Shown one piece after another: positions 1 through 11,532 of a DNA stretch of 64,000 bases. The notes under the pieces are model-generated. The model was not told the DNA's origin and did no database searches. It saw only the letters and a program-made list of their open reading frames with translations. This DNA comes from Portunus trituberculatus. Lineage: Eukaryota > Arthropoda > Malacostraca > Decapoda > Portunidae. Within the stretch, counting starts at the first letter, position 1. Every line of letters starts with the position of its first letter. Where the stretch lies: positions 19,304,436 to 19,368,435 of the forward strand of contig NC_059300.1 of NCBI RefSeq assembly GCF_017591435.1, written 5' to 3'. A program made the translations under genes and the position numbers.

Positions 1-125
1 TGCATGAGACAAGATATAAGGAATAAAATATAAACATGTACCACGAGAGCCGTCAGTTCACAGCCTCTCAACACAGTGAGCTGGGAGCGTGCCAGCCAAT
101 CAACTCTCGCCTTACCTCCGTCCTC
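1..125 (+). repeat. Divergent direct repeat A (left copy)
   Basis: This stretch resembles 5361-5470: both contain AGATATAA, CATGTACCAC, a CTCAACAC or TTCAACAC block, and GCCAGCCAATCA in the same order and spacing. The two copies lie on either side of the Gypsy insertion but are not its LTRs. They may be remnants of another repeat family; the family is not recognised. The rest of the left flank to 193 shows no gene. Confidence 0.45.
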
Positions 126-198
126 ACCTCCTGGATACAGTATCGTGTCTGTCACCGCCAGTGACACCGTCTCATAAATAATTATGTAATTCGCTTAC

Positions 199-603
199 TG
201 TTACGAGAACGTGCTGAGTAGCTGTTGGAATAGTGCATCAATAGTTAATTATCTGCTTGGTACGGAGTAAGCAAGTAATCGGAGCGCCAAGCGAGGCGAC
301 CACGACACTGAGGGCTGGACGCTGGGCAGTTCACCAACCACCACTGACGGGCTCACCACCACCTCTTGCCCTGTCCCTCGCCAAGGCCTACGTGTCGCTC
401 ACCACCGGCTTCCCTCGCTGTCTGCTGCCCTTACCAGTCTGGCGGCCCTTCTTGTCATTGCGTGGACCCAACACACACACCACTCACCACCACAGCCCAG
501 CGGCCCCCTGCTTTAGTGCTTTGTGTCAAGTGACTCGTGGTGTATTGTAAATAAATTCCAGTTACGGGAACATCCTGGTTTCACTTACCACTATAACGTT
601 ACA
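199..603 (+). repeat. 5' LTR of the Gypsy element
   Basis: The LTR runs from TGTTACGAGAAC to ATAACGTTACA and matches 4683-5085 over its whole length with only scattered differences, so insertion was fairly recent. The LTR should carry the promoter and polyadenylation signal; AATAAA is present in GTAAATAAATTCC near 548. Confidence 0.95.
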
Positions 604-621
604 TGGTGCCCCGAGTGAGCC
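604..621 (+). other. Primer binding site of the Gypsy element
   Basis: The sequence directly after the left LTR starts TGGTGCCCCGAGTGAGCC. TGG complements the universal tRNA CCA end. I did not assign the primer tRNA. Confidence 0.7.
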
Positions 622-672
622 TTCGTCACCATCATGGCATGAACGTCTCTACCACCACCTGGACCACTGCTA

Positions 673-1998
673 CTAACGGCTGAAGGTTGGAAGAAGTTTA
701 AGTTTGAATGGGAAAACTACTTGGAGGGTGCAGAACTCACCGAGAAGTCGTCACAAGTGAAAGCTGCTTACTTCTTGTTTTGTGGAGCTGCTGCTCAGGA
801 ACAGTACAAATCGTTTACTTGGGTACAAGAAAACGACAAGCATGACGTTGACAAGATCTTGAAGTTTGAGGAGCAGTTGATGCCAACTGAAAATAGGTGT
901 ATTGAAAGATTTGTGTTCAATACTCGGCAACAACAACAAGGTGAACCAGTGGCCGAGTTTGTTGCGGCCTTGTGACGTCTCGCTTTCACTTGTCAGTTTG
1001 AAAAGATGACGCCTGAAAATATCAACGAAGAGCTCATCCTCGGCAAGTTAGTGTGTGGTTTACCAGACAGTGCAGTACGTCATCGCTTGTTGGAGGAAGG
1101 TAACAATTTGACTTTGGACAAGGCCATCACCATAGTTCAGTGTGCCAAGCAAGTGGCTCAACACTCGTGTGTTCTCGAAGGGGAAAACGTGGAACCGTGT
1201 ACAGTGTTTACAAAAGTGTCTGCAGTAAAACGGTCTGTGATGACACCTCTCCATGAGTCCTCGGCGCCTCGCTCAAGGACTCAGTGTCCGAACTGTGGGG
1301 GAGACAGGCACTCCTTTATGTTTTGTCCTGCCCGTGGGAGGCAGTGTTTCAGTTGTGGCAAGTGGAATCACTTCAGCAGTGTTTGTCGGGGTCGATGGCC
1401 GAGGGATTATGCGTCATCACGAAAAACAAACCGGGTCAACGCCATCAACAGCATTGGTCGGCTGGATGCCGCCACTTGTGAGTATCAGCTGGATAAGAAG
1501 AGTGTTCAGATCTTAGTTAATTGTGGAGCTGAAGTCAATGTTATGCCAGTGAACATTTACAAAGCCGCCACAGGTGATAGCATGATGACAAAGGTGAACC
1601 CCACCCACGCAGCACTTCTCAGAGACTACGAAGGTTCGGTTGTCCCCACATATGGAACTGTGAAGCTTCATCTCCACAACGCCCCACGGAAGCCACTGAT
1701 TTTGTTCTATATTGCAGAACGGTCTTCAGGTGCTGCTGCGGAGCCGATTCTGGGCTTGAACACCAGCCTCGAATTAGGGTTGATCACACTTAGCCCGGAC
1801 GTCCAGCTGCAATCTACAAGGAAGAGTGTCTATGTAATCAGCAACACGATAGTCACACCAAGAAAGAAATGGAAAGAAATTAAGGACGTAACTGAAGAGT
1901 TTCTGGATGTGTTTGACTCCACGACTGTAGGCGACCTAGGAGTGACACATCACATCAAGTTGAAGCCCGACGTGCACCCGGCAGTCCACGCTCAATGA
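673..1998 (+). pseudogene. Gypsy gag-protease region with in-frame stops
   Basis: Frame 1 reads as Gag (WKKFKFEWENYL at about 688, KLVCGL at about 1048), then two zinc-binding motifs including CFSCGKWNHFSSVC (CX2CX4HX4C, about 1348-1390), then a retropepsin domain ending ILGLNTSLELGL. In-frame TGA stops at 973-975 and 1996-1998 interrupt it; reading resumes in the same frame after each, so they are point nonsense mutations. The protease active-site triad, normally D-T/S-G, reads N-C-G at about 1522, so the catalytic aspartate is lost. The usual start upstream is also obscured by a TGA at 640. In the living family this region would package RNA and process the polyprotein. Confidence 0.88.
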
Positions 1999-3533
1999 CG
2001 CGTACAAGAACTGATACGTGAAAAAGTTAGAGCTCATCTGGATGAACTGGTGAAAAAAGAGGTCATCACACCGGTAAATGAGGCTACTGATTGGGTAGGT
2101 TCGCCAGTTATTGCTCTCAAGAAAAATGGTTCTGTTCGATTATGTTTGGATGTAAAGGAGCTTAACGCTGCGATTTGCAGGAGCACTACACCATATCCAC
2201 TGAACAGGAAGTATCGTCATGCCTGGCAGGTGCCCACGTGTTTTCACTGTTTGATACGCGGCAAGGCTTCCACCATATTCGCCTCGATTACAAATCCAGT
2301 TTAATGTGCACCTTTAACACACCCTTTGGTCACTACAGATGGTTGCGTCTTCCATCTGGCCTATAGTCATCGCCGGAAGTTTTTCAGAAACACCTTACGC
2401 ACGCCCTGGAGGGCCTGGACAGAGTCTTCATCTGTGCAGACGATGTGCTAGTTGTTGGGTACGGAGACAACCCGGAGGAAATTGGCAAAAGTCATGATCG
2501 TTGCTGTCATGCATTCCTCGAGCGCTGTCGCAGTAAAAATATTAGACTTAACAGCGCTAAAGTTCAATTCAAGACTCGTGATATAATCTACATGGGTCAC
2601 AGACTCACGCCACAAGGAATGAGTCCAGATCCGTCAAAGATCACAGCTATCAGGGACATGCCACCGCCGCAGGATGTGTCACAACTTCGTGGATTTCTCA
2701 GCACTGTAGCGTATTTAGTGAGATACCTACCCCGTTTGTCAGCTGTGGCAGAACCTCTTCGTGCTCTACAGAAAAAGGATAAGGAGTTTCAGTGGTCTCC
2801 AGCGTTACAGAAGACTTTTGAAGAAATTAAGAAGCTCGTTATGACAGCCCCAGTACTGCAATACTATGATACGCGGCTGCATGTCTTACTTCAGTGTGAC
2901 GCTTCAAGCTACGGACTGGGAGCAGCCATACTGCAAGAAGGAAAGCCTGTCACGTACGCATCCTGCTCCTTGACATCCGCGGAGAAGAACTACGCACAGA
3001 TAGAAAAGGAGATGCTCGCCATTGTGTTCGCTACTAAACGCTTCGATCAACTCGTTTACGGCCTACCAGTAATTCAAGTCCAGACGGACCATAAGCCTCT
3101 GGAGAGCATCCTATGTTGCCCTATCAACGATGCTCCCAACAAGCGTCTGCAGAGTATGATGCTCAAACTACAACGTTACAACCTGGACACTCACTACATC
3201 TCGGGAAAACACGTACCCATAGCCGATACACTGAGCCGGCAACTGCCAAGTTGCACCGAAAAACAGCAGTCTGTTTTTACCATCAGTTTGGAACAACACA
3301 AGTTAGCACTTGATTTAGCAGTAATACCAGCATCCCTTCTAGATCTGCAGAATGAGACTGCTAACGACGAGGAACTTCAGGCTGTAATTTCAGATATTCA
3401 GTCGGGCAAGTGGGTTTCTACCATAGTGGAAGATTTTAGGCCGTCCAAGAATGAGCTCACCTTGGGGAGCTCGGCACAAGATTCTAGGCAGTTTACATAC
3501 CGCACACTGTGGTATAGAAGCCACCAGACGTAG
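1999..3533 (+). pseudogene. Gypsy reverse transcriptase and RNase H
   Basis: After the TGA at 1996 the frame continues with the reverse transcriptase (KNGSVRLCLDVKELN at about 2125). A one-base loss near 2180 moves the reading to frame 3 (FSLFDTRQGFHHIRLDYKSS, CTFNTPFGHYRW), where a TAG at 2364 interrupts it. The catalytic loop reads CADDVLVVG at about 2433, so the first residue of the usual YxDD box is changed while both aspartates remain. From 2850 the RNase H domain is clear (QCDASSYGLGAAIL, EKEMLAIVFA, QTDHKPLE, ADTLSR). The frame ends at 3533 where it diverges from integrase. Nothing here could make a full-length enzyme. Confidence 0.92.
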
Positions 3534-4595
3534 AGCCAGGGATCTGTATTTTTGGCCACGTATGAATCAACACGTGAACGATCTTGTGAAGGGCTGCTCC
3601 ATCTGCGCCGCAGTCCAGCCATCACAGCAGCGTGAACCATTATTATCTCACGAGAGTCCCAAAACTCCGTGGACTAAGGTGGGCATGGATATCTTTGAAT
3701 TTAGAAGCAGACACTATTTTATTATGACAGACTACTCCACTAACTGGTTTGAGGTTTCAGGCATGCATCGGATCACTACGCAAGCTCTGATTGACCAGTG
3801 CCGGTTTCAGTTTCGTCGGCACGGCGTCCCCTTGACAGTTGTGGCGACAGTGGAACACAGTTTCGGTCGGCTGAGTTTGCGAGGTTTGCCAGGGAATGGA
3901 ATTTTGAGATCATTTTATCTAGTCCGCATTATCATCAATCTAATGGGAAAGCGGAAAACGCAGTCAAGACAGTAAAACGCATCTTGCAGAAGTGCCATTT
4001 AGGCAACCAAGATCCTATGCTAGCAATCCTGGAATGGCGAAACACACCCAGTGAACAAACAGGCGTGTCCCCAGCTCAACGCTTGTTCGCCCGTCGCTGC
4101 CGCACACCTCTACCAGTGAGTCGGGAGCTGTTGTTACCAAGAGCAGATATTGAAGGAAGTGCATATGATAAACATCAACAGGCAAGGAAAATACAGGCGG
4201 AATACTATAATCGTACTACTAAACCCTTACCACCATTACCTACAGGAAGCCAGGTAGCACTTCAAGTACCAGGCAGCACGTCGTGGGTATCGGGAACGGT
4301 CATCCGATCGTTGCCGTACCACTCTTATGAAGTGGCATCGGGAGGCGGGTGTTACAGGAGAAACAGGAGGCATCTACGTCCCACATTAGTTCCACCAGCA
4401 ACCCCGCCTGCTTCTCACCTGCATAGTAATCTTCGTCCCAGATGCCTCTCATTCGACACGGATAGCATAGGGGAGACGATAGAACAGATGATGTCACCGC
4501 AAACTGAGTCTGTGGCACAGGATCTGCCTCCAGCTGCACCTCCACGCAGATCATCACGCATAAGCAGGTTCCCAGAGCGATACACGGCCTGCTAA
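3469..4595 (+). pseudogene. Gypsy integrase, frameshifted
   Basis: The first part reads in frame 1: the zinc-binding N-terminus (LHTAHCGIEATRRRARDLYFWP, then CSICAAVQ) and the start of the DDE core (MDIFEFRSRHYFIMTDYSTNW). A frameshift near 3845 moves the reading to frame 3, where the rest of the core (GTQFRSAEFARFAREW, HYHQSNGKAENAVK) and a C-terminal region ending RFPERYTAC run to a stop at 4595. The join to RNase H at about 3455-3475 is shorter than in family members, suggesting a small deletion there as well. No chromodomain is visible. Confidence 0.9.
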
Positions 4596-4668
4596 CTATT
4601 TCATGTCTATGTATAATCTCTATCGATGTAACTCGTAGTATATCGTTTAATATAAATTTTTACTTTTG

Positions 4669-4682
4669 TAGAGAGGGAGGGA
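4669..4682 (+). other. Polypurine tract of the Gypsy element
   Basis: AGAGAGGGAGGGA lies directly before the TGTTAC of the right LTR, the expected position for the plus-strand primer. Confidence 0.8.
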
Positions 4683-5085
4683 TGTTACGAAAACGTGCTG
4701 AGTAGCTGTTGGAATAGTGCATCAATAGTTAATTATCTGCTCGGTACGGAGTAAGCAAGTAATTGGAGCGCCAAGCGAGGCGACCACGACACTGAGGGCT
4801 GGACGCTGGGCAGTTCACCAACCACCACTGACGGGCTCACCACCACCTCTTGCCCTGTCCCTCGCCAAGGCCCATGTGTCGCTCACCACCGGCTTCCCTC
4901 GCTGTCTGCTGCCCTTACCAGTCTGGCGGCCCTTCTTGTCATCGCGTGGACCCAACACACACCACTCACCACCACAGCCCAGCGGCCCCCTGCTTTAGTG
5001 CTTCGTGTCAAGTGACTCGTGGTGTATTGTACATAAATAACAGTTATGGGAACATCCTGCTTTCACTTACCACCATAACGTTACA
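4683..5085 (+). repeat. 3' LTR of the Gypsy element
   Basis: It matches the left LTR end to end (for example CTCGGTACGG versus CTTGGTACGG) and is followed by CTTAC, the second copy of the target duplication. Confidence 0.95.
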
Positions 5086-5090
5086 CTTAC

Positions 5091-6170
5091 ATTATCTTTT
5101 AACTATAATTTGGAAGTTGCATACCGTTCAGGAGACATTCTTTTATGAAATGCAATCATTTATAACAACATTCCTTTAAATATATCCAAAGGATATGATG
5201 ATAAGTAAACCGTGTTATAAAGATATTGCGAAAAGTTTTCCACTTCAACTCGCTAAAACTTCTTTATAGTTGCTTATTAATTGTTTTTCCCCAAGTATCA
5301 AAGCTTCTGCATTTACTGTTGAGTGTAACGGTACCAACAGAAACTGTCTGTTATGTGTATAAGATGAGATATAACAAATAAAACAAAAGCATGTACCACA
5401 AAGCATTCATGACGCAGCCCTTCAACACGTGAGTGAGAGAGGGGGCCAGCCAATCAGCGGCCTCCTTTCAAATGAGGCTCAGCTTCACGGCTCAGACTAA
5501 AGTGACCAGACTTTAGTGGTGACTATAAGTGAATCTTGGAGACTTTTCATGGGTTGTGTGGTGTTTTCTTGTTGGTGACGAGTCTTTAGGAGGTCGTGGC
5601 GTCAACTGAGGGAGAGCACGGGTGGGGTGTGTGGTGGAGTATGATTTTGGGGATTTTTTGCTTTTTGCTCATACTGTGTTGAATTAGGAGTGTAGATGGG
5701 ATGTTACTACGGCATTTCTTGATGTGTGGAGTTAATGATTAATTTTGAGAGTATTGATTGATTGCAATCCATGTGTCCAGCTGTGGCCTTGGATCTTATA
5801 TCAGTTGAGATTTGTGGGGACCCCTGATCTGGAATAGTGTCCCCTGGGTTAATTCTTATGAAATTAATATTTTTCTTTGATTTATATGTTTACCATTGAT
5901 ATGTTATTTTTGTATTATTTCATGCATTGCCTATATTTTCTTTATGTAATATACCTATGTTTATTTATGTCTTGCTTTTGAATTATTTCCATTATTCATA
6001 TAACTGATCATAACACCAGAGTGAAGCCTTGGGAGACTGTTGGAGGTAAGCAGAGTTATAATTGTGTTGTGTAATGAGTAGAGGCCACGGACGGCTGGGG
6101 AGGGTGAGATTTTCTCTTAATATCCAGACCCTTAAAACTCCTGAGACAGGGATAACGTAATCTCGTCATA
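5091..6170. other. Region without a recognised gene
   Basis: The stretch continues the pre-insertion sequence interrupted by the Gypsy element. Apart from repeat A' it shows only short open frames and low-complexity AT-rich DNA around 5860-6000. TTGTTGGTGACGAG at about 5570 looks like an LTR/primer-site context, but no matching LTR was found. Confidence 0.4.
5361..5470 (+). repeat. Divergent direct repeat A' (right copy)
   Basis: It shares AGATATAAC, CATGTACCAC, CTTCAACAC and GGCCAGCCAATCAGCGG with 1-125 in the same order. Unit identity appears moderate. The family is unknown. Confidence 0.45.
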
Positions 6171-6451
6171 ACATAACATATAACATAACATAAATAATAG
6201 GATAACAAAGGGCCACCAGGGCCCATCTAGGTTATCCTGTATCAGTCGCACAGCGACCTCGTCATCAGTACTTAAAGATACACTTACAAGTACACAATAC
6301 ATTATATACTAATTCTAAATATTTGGCCCATTAACAGGGCTAAGTCCTGCAGCGAAATCCTCTACAATTTGTGGTCCCCATACATGGAGATCATGTCTTA
6401 TTTAACTATAGTAAATTTCTTATAAAAACTATCATGCAGTGCTATACATAA

Positions 6452-9391
6452 TTATAAATCTAATAAATTTAAGTGCTTATCTAATCTGTTTTTAAACATT
6501 GTCAAACTAGTGCTATTTACAACCGTCTCTGGCAATGCATTCCAGAAGTCTACCACTCTATGACTAAAGAAATATTTTCTTATATCTAACCTGCAGCCTT
6601 GCTTTCTAATCTTCCTGCCATGATTTCTAGTCCTATTTCCCTCCTCTAAGGTAAAGAAAGATCTCACATCTATGTAGTTTGTATCTGAGAACATTTTAAA
6701 TAACTCTATCATATCCCTCTTATACATCTCCTCTCAAATGAAAACATGTTTAATTCCTTTAATCTATCTCTATACTCCAGGCGCTTTAATGCTGGTATCA
6801 TCCTAGTTGCTCTTCTCTGAACTGCTTCTAACATGTTGATATCCTGCCTATAGTGGGGTGACCAGGCCTGTATGCAATACTCTAAATGGGGCCTAACATA
6901 GGAATTATATAAGCTACGCACCACTTCCTTACTTTTATAACTAACATTTCTATTTATAAAACCCAGGATCCTATTTGCCCTATTTCTTGCTTCTAAACAT
7001 TGCTTTGAAAATTTCATAGTCCTGTCTATCACTACTCCTAAATCCTTTCCTTCCTCTACTGCCTCTAGCCAACATCCCTCCATCTCATAGTTAAAGTTTG
7101 TGTTGTCTTTACCTAAATGCATAACCTGACACTTATCAGAATTAAACTCCATCTGCCACCTGTCTGCCCATGCTATCAGCCTGTCCAGGTCTCGTTGTAT
7201 TCTGTAATTGTCCTTTTCACCCTGTACTGCACATGCTATCTTAGTATCATCTGCAAACTTTGATACTTTGCTACTAATTCCTATATCTAAATCGTTAATG
7301 TACACCAAGAAAAGAAGAGGTCCTAGCACTGATCCTTGGGGTACCCCACTAACCACTTCCTTCCACTCAGACATTGCCCCATTTAATACTACTCTCTGTT
7401 TCCTATCAGAAAGCCATTCACTAATCCAATCAACTAACCTACCCCTATCCCATGTAGTCTCAATTTGTACACTAGCCTCCTATGCGGTACCTTATCAAAC
7501 GCCTTGCTAAAATCTAGATATATAACATCTATGCTATTTCCATCATCTAACTCCTTGGTAATATATTCTAAGATATCGAGCAAATTTGTAAGACAGGACC
7601 TCCCTGATCTAAAGCCATGTTGGGTATCTCTAATTAATCTATTCTCATTTAAATGCTCCCAAATACTACCCTTAATGATTTTCTCTAGTATCTTACATAC
7701 TATACTAGTTAAACTGATCGGTCTATAATTATTCGCATCATCCTTCCTACCTTTTTTAAATATTGGAGTAACATTAGCTAACTTCCAGTCCTGAGGTATC
7801 TCAGCAAACCTAAGTGATCTTTCAAAGATTAACTTAAGTGCTTCAGAAATACTGTCTACACCCTCCCTAAGTACTCTGGCATGTAGCTCATCAGGACCAC
7901 TGGCTTTCCTATCGTCTAGTTCAAGAATAAATTTCCTAATAATTCCCGGTTTTATATCAATATTTTCTAAAGCTCTTAAACTACTCGTCGCACTGTTTGT
8001 AACAGGATTTCCTATTCTTTCCTAGTAAATACTGAAGAAAATTGTTCATTCAATAATTCTACTATGTCTTCATTTTGATCCACTACTACACCATCTTTTC
8101 TGAGTGGTCCAATCCTATCCTTATTTCTTTTATCACTGACCTTGTAATAACTATATAATTTTTGGGATCTTTACTCCCAGCTCTAGCTAGTTTTATCTCT
8201 GCCTGCCTTTTACTTTTTTTATAACCTTACTCAAATCATCCCTGACCTGTCTGTACCTAATCAAATCTACATCTTCCCACTTTTCTGCAACTCTCTGTAT
8301 GCCCTCTTCTTCTCTCTGATCTGGCTACCTATCTCATGAGTCCACCATAATGGCTTCCTGTTTCTCTGCCTTATATCTTTGTAAGGGATACACTGCATCA
8401 CTATACCCTTTACTACAACCTTAAAAATATCCCACATCTCCTGTGCAGTTTTATTTCCAAAACTATCTTCCCAGTTTACCTCTCCTAATAACTGACGTAA
8501 CCTACCATAATTGCCTTTCTGATAGTTTGGGACTCTAGTCTTATTCACTATATTATCCCTACTGGAATTAATGATAAATCTAATTATATGATGGTCACTG
8601 TTTGCTAAAGTCTCTCCTACCTCAACTTCCTTTAAACAATGCTCAATATTTGTTAGTACTATGTCTAAAACCTTCCTCCCCCTAGTAGGTTTATCTACCA
8701 TCTGCACTAAATAGTTATCCTGAAAACTTTCCATAAACTTATTTTCACTAGCATCTCCTACCATCCTCTCCCAGTTTACTGACTTAAGATTAAAATCCCT
8801 AAGATAATTGTCTGACTAGTACACCCCTATTTATCTCATCTACCATAAGGTTGTCTACATCTGCTGACTGGTTAGGTGGCCTATAAAAGCTCCTACTCTA
8901 ATAACCTTACTTTTGTTTACTCTAACATCCAGCCATAAGGACTCTACTCTGTTATCTACCTTAATACCATTAACCTGACTGGAAATGAAGGATTTTTACA
9001 TAAATAACTACTCCTCCACCTATCCTACCAATTCTCTGGTGTAAATACATAATGTATCCATCTACTTCATATTCTTTCCTATTTTCCTAAACTTTTCCTC
9101 ATTTACCCATGCCTCTGTGACACATACAACATCTAAGTCCTCCTCAACTATATAACTAGATAACTCGTCCTTCTTGTTCCTAAGACTCCTGGCATTTACA
9201 TAAAAACATTTAAGTCCTGCTACCTTCCTAGATGCTGTCTCCTTATTTGGAATCCTAATCTTATTCTCTCCTATTTGCACCTGGAAATCTTTCCTAATCT
9301 TTTCACTATCTCTGTTTATCCTATCTAATTTATGTCTAGCATCTTTCTTCTGGAATGCATTTGCTACCTCACCCCCTACACTCCATCCCAA
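6452..9391 (-). pseudogene. CR1-like ORF2: endonuclease and reverse transcriptase
   Basis: From the start near 9391 the endonuclease reads FYVNARSLRNKKDELSSY and DVVCVTEAW (motifs with the catalytic Asn and Glu), then shifts frame near 9062. Its C-terminal part resumes at 8764 (LDIVLTN, ANSDHHIIRF with the catalytic Asp-His). The reverse transcriptase includes GVPQGSVLGPLLFLVYIND and KFADDTKIA at 7350-7240, followed by a thumb (RPHLEYCIQAWSPHY, RRATRMIPAL) and a C-terminal segment ending at 6452. Several frameshifts separate the pieces, notably at 8765-9062, 7375-8266 and about 6715. The enzyme would nick target DNA and prime reverse transcription in place. Confidence 0.88.
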
Positions 9392-10630
9392 CTCCCCTCA
9401 GACATCCACTCAGCACATCCACACCCTTCCTACTCAGATGCACACCATCCCTAGCATACAAATCCCTTCGCCCATAGAACCTATCCCATACATCCACAAA
9501 GCTGACACCCACATCCTTACATCTGTGTATGTGGAATGAAAGAGTGTCACATTAAAAACTAAAATGGCCACTTATAGGAGAGATGTGAAAAATATAGCTT
9601 CCTCATAGAATGGAAGCATGGAATAGTTTAGACGTGGAAGTGGTCAACACAAGGAATATTCATGATTTTAAGAAAAAGCTGGACATTAGTAGATATGGAG
9701 ACACACACATAGCTCCTTTCCTGTATGTTACAATTAGGTAAATTAGGTAGGTAAATACATCCCTTTTACCCGATCATTCACACCAATGGCTCTAGACAAC
9801 CATTCCCTGCTAACATACACACGAGGCAAGATTCCTGACACTACACACCTCCTACCACTCTCCCTTATCTTGCCTAACATTTCCCGAAATCTTGCCACTA
9901 ACTCCTCCGACCCACCTGCTCTGACATCGTTCCCACCTACGTGCAAAACTACTACACCCTCCCTCTCCATCCCCCCAACCCTCTTCTGCACCTCCTCACT
10001 CACTGCCTTCACACCTGCACCAGGCATACACACGTTCGTCCTCCTATCCCTGTCTTTCCCAAAGAAAGTGCTATCTAAATACCTAACCTGAGTCACCCAC
10101 CACACACACCTGAGGTGTGCTAGGCACAACCATCCTCCTCCTCTCCTCTACCCCCTTCTTTCTCCTTTCACTCACCACAACCACTTCATTCACTCCACTC
10201 TCACTCTCCCCCTCCCCCTCCAACAAACCGAACCTATTTTCACACTCAACAGGTTTAGTCCTATCCTCCCTAACTGTCTCCGCTTTCCTTCCCCTCGCAA
10301 CCTGCCATCTCTGCCTATCCTGACTACTATCTTTCCCAGTCTGGCTCGCCTGCTCCCTCTTCCCCACTCTGCTCTTCCCGACAGAGGGCCAAGCCACCCT
10401 GTCGCCCTCAGAAGGTCCAACCTTCGGCCTAACACTGATCTCCTGCCTAATTTTTTCCACTGCCTCCCCAAGCCTCTTAACCTCCTCCTTCAATTCAAAG
10501 ATGAGAACTTCGTTCGCACTTTTCCCCTCACTTAGCTTTCTGATTTCCTCTCGCAATTCTCGGTGCTCAAGAGAAAGAACTAAATTCTCGCTCTTGAGCC
10601 TACACACCATACACTCGTCTTTGGGAGCAA
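9385..10630 (-). pseudogene. CR1-like ORF1: coiled coil plus SGNH esterase
   Basis: The N-terminal half (10610-10200) is charged and helical, with a leucine-rich coiled coil (ENLVLSLEHRELREEIRKL) preceded by a CxxC pair (DECMVCR). It leads into VPSTPQVCVVGDS, the GDS block that carries the catalytic serine of SGNH hydrolases. A 2-bp loss right after GDS (about 10090) shifts frame. The esterase continues in ORF 10129-9743 (RRTNVCMPGAGV, VVVLHVGGNDVRAG, the GxND block). It is then cut by the insertion at 9521-9767 and resumes at 9520-9385 with the DGVHLS block that holds the catalytic Asp and His. In CR1 elements this domain is thought to act on lipids or membranes. Confidence 0.85.
9521..9767 (+). 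mobile_element. 3' LINE fragment inserted in the esterase ORF1
   Basis: The fragment encodes the reverse transcriptase C-terminus (EAWNSLDVEVVNTRN, FKKKLDISRYGD) on the plus strand and ends with the AATTAGGTAAATTAGGTAGG tail. It splits the esterase gene between VNDRVKGM and the downstream CKDVGVSF. TACAT is present on both sides (9516-9520 and 9763-9767), consistent with a short target duplication. It is a dead 5'-truncated copy related to the LINE family at 36.7-41.7 kb. Confidence 0.75.
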
Positions 10631-10656
10631 ACCGACTGTGAGTGAAATCCTTGACA

Positions 10657-10674
10657 TGGGGGCCTGTCCGGGAT
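10657..10674 (+). other. Primer binding site resembling tRNA-Pro type
   Basis: TGGGGGCCTGTCCGGGAT differs at two positions from the well-known proline-tRNA primer site of vertebrate gammaretroviruses and some Gypsy elements. It follows a CA dinucleotide as an LTR end should. Confidence 0.65.
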
Positions 10675-10903
10675 TCTGAATAGGTTGGAGTAACAGGTTG
10701 TTCAGTGTTGTAAAGTGGTGAACTGTATAGTGTTATGATATATTGAAATTGCTGATTAGTTATAAACAGTTACAAAATGGCGAGTGAACGAGTTAATGAT
10801 TTCATGGAGAGTGGAGATGTTAGTTTGATGAACCAGATGAACAAAGAGGAGTTATGTTATGTGGCCCATGAATTACAAGTGGAGTTGAGTGCTGAAGGGG
10901 CTA

Positions 10904-11215
10904 TCACACTGGCCTATGATACGCGGAATGCGGGCCATGGTTCTTGGTACGAAACCCGGAACACTATCACACACAAGCTGCCCGTGTTCTTGTTATGTTA
11001 GGCAAACGGCCCACTAACCAAGACAAAGACTAATCAAAATAAACCAGAACAAAACCATGCCGCTTATACCTCAGCCTGTGCTTTGTCCTGGAACTGCATT
11101 TGCACTTCCTCTTGTTGAAGAAAAGTAAGTAAAAAAAAAATAAGAGAAAAGCTGAGATGTGCGCGATGGCAACTTTAGAGTCAGAGGTGGTTGCCATGAG
11201 CCCAAACTATTGACA

Positions 11216-11295
<80 letters not shown>

Positions 11296-11532
11296 CCTTT
11301 CTAAATTGATAAAATATTATTTAATATTCCAATATGAAAAATTTATTCACATTCTTTTTTAGTTCAAATGAAAGGTTTTAATTACATATATCATGTTTAC
11401 TTTTCCATTTGGATAGCATACGGAGAACCGGGATGGATATGAAGCCATCCCAACTTGGTTCCGCCAATCCCGGGCAAGTTCCAGCTATCTAGAGCAGATG
11501 TTCCTGGTTCTGCGTATCATTGGCCAGTGTGA
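10904..11532. mobile_element. TIR-flanked DNA element inside Gypsy 2 gag
   Basis: The ends are inverted repeats: CTATCACACTGGCCTATGAT on the left (from 10901) matches the reverse complement of the right end (to 11535) at about 24 of 26 positions. TA dinucleotides at 10902-10903 and 11533-11534 fit a TA target duplication, so a mariner/Tc1 or pogo relative is possible. There is no transposase. The interior holds a TA array (11218-11293). Confidence 0.65.
11218..11293. repeat. TA dinucleotide array
   Basis: About 38 uninterrupted TA units lie inside the TIR element. Confidence 0.97.

Larger units (their letters stand above)
199..5085 (+). mobile_element. Complete Ty3/Gypsy LTR retrotransposon, inactivated
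   Basis: The element has two near-identical LTRs of about 404 bp (199-603, 4683-5085), both starting TGTTAC and ending GTTACA. A 5-bp target duplication CTTAC flanks it exactly at 194-198 and 5086-5090. A primer binding site follows the left LTR and a purine tract precedes the right one. Domain order is gag with zinc knuckle, protease, reverse transcriptase, RNase H, integrase, the Ty3/Gypsy order. The coding part is broken by at least two in-frame TGA stops (973, 1996), a TAG (2364), frameshifts near 2180, 3470 and 3845, and an apparent linker deletion before integrase. No envelope gene is visible. The protein style is closest to the Mag-like group; that placement is inference. Confidence 0.95.
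6175..10635 (-). mobile_element. Near full-length CR1-like LINE with esterase ORF1
   Basis: Read on the minus strand it has ORF1 (coiled coil then SGNH esterase), a short spacer, and ORF2 (endonuclease then reverse transcriptase), ending in a 3' tail of repeated ATAAC/ATGTT units at 6174-6196. An esterase in ORF1 together with a short microsatellite-like tail is a known trait of the CR1 group. Both ORFs are broken. A plus-oriented LINE fragment is inserted at 9521-9767. The 5' boundary against the Gypsy 2 fragment near 10636 is uncertain. Confidence 0.85.
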
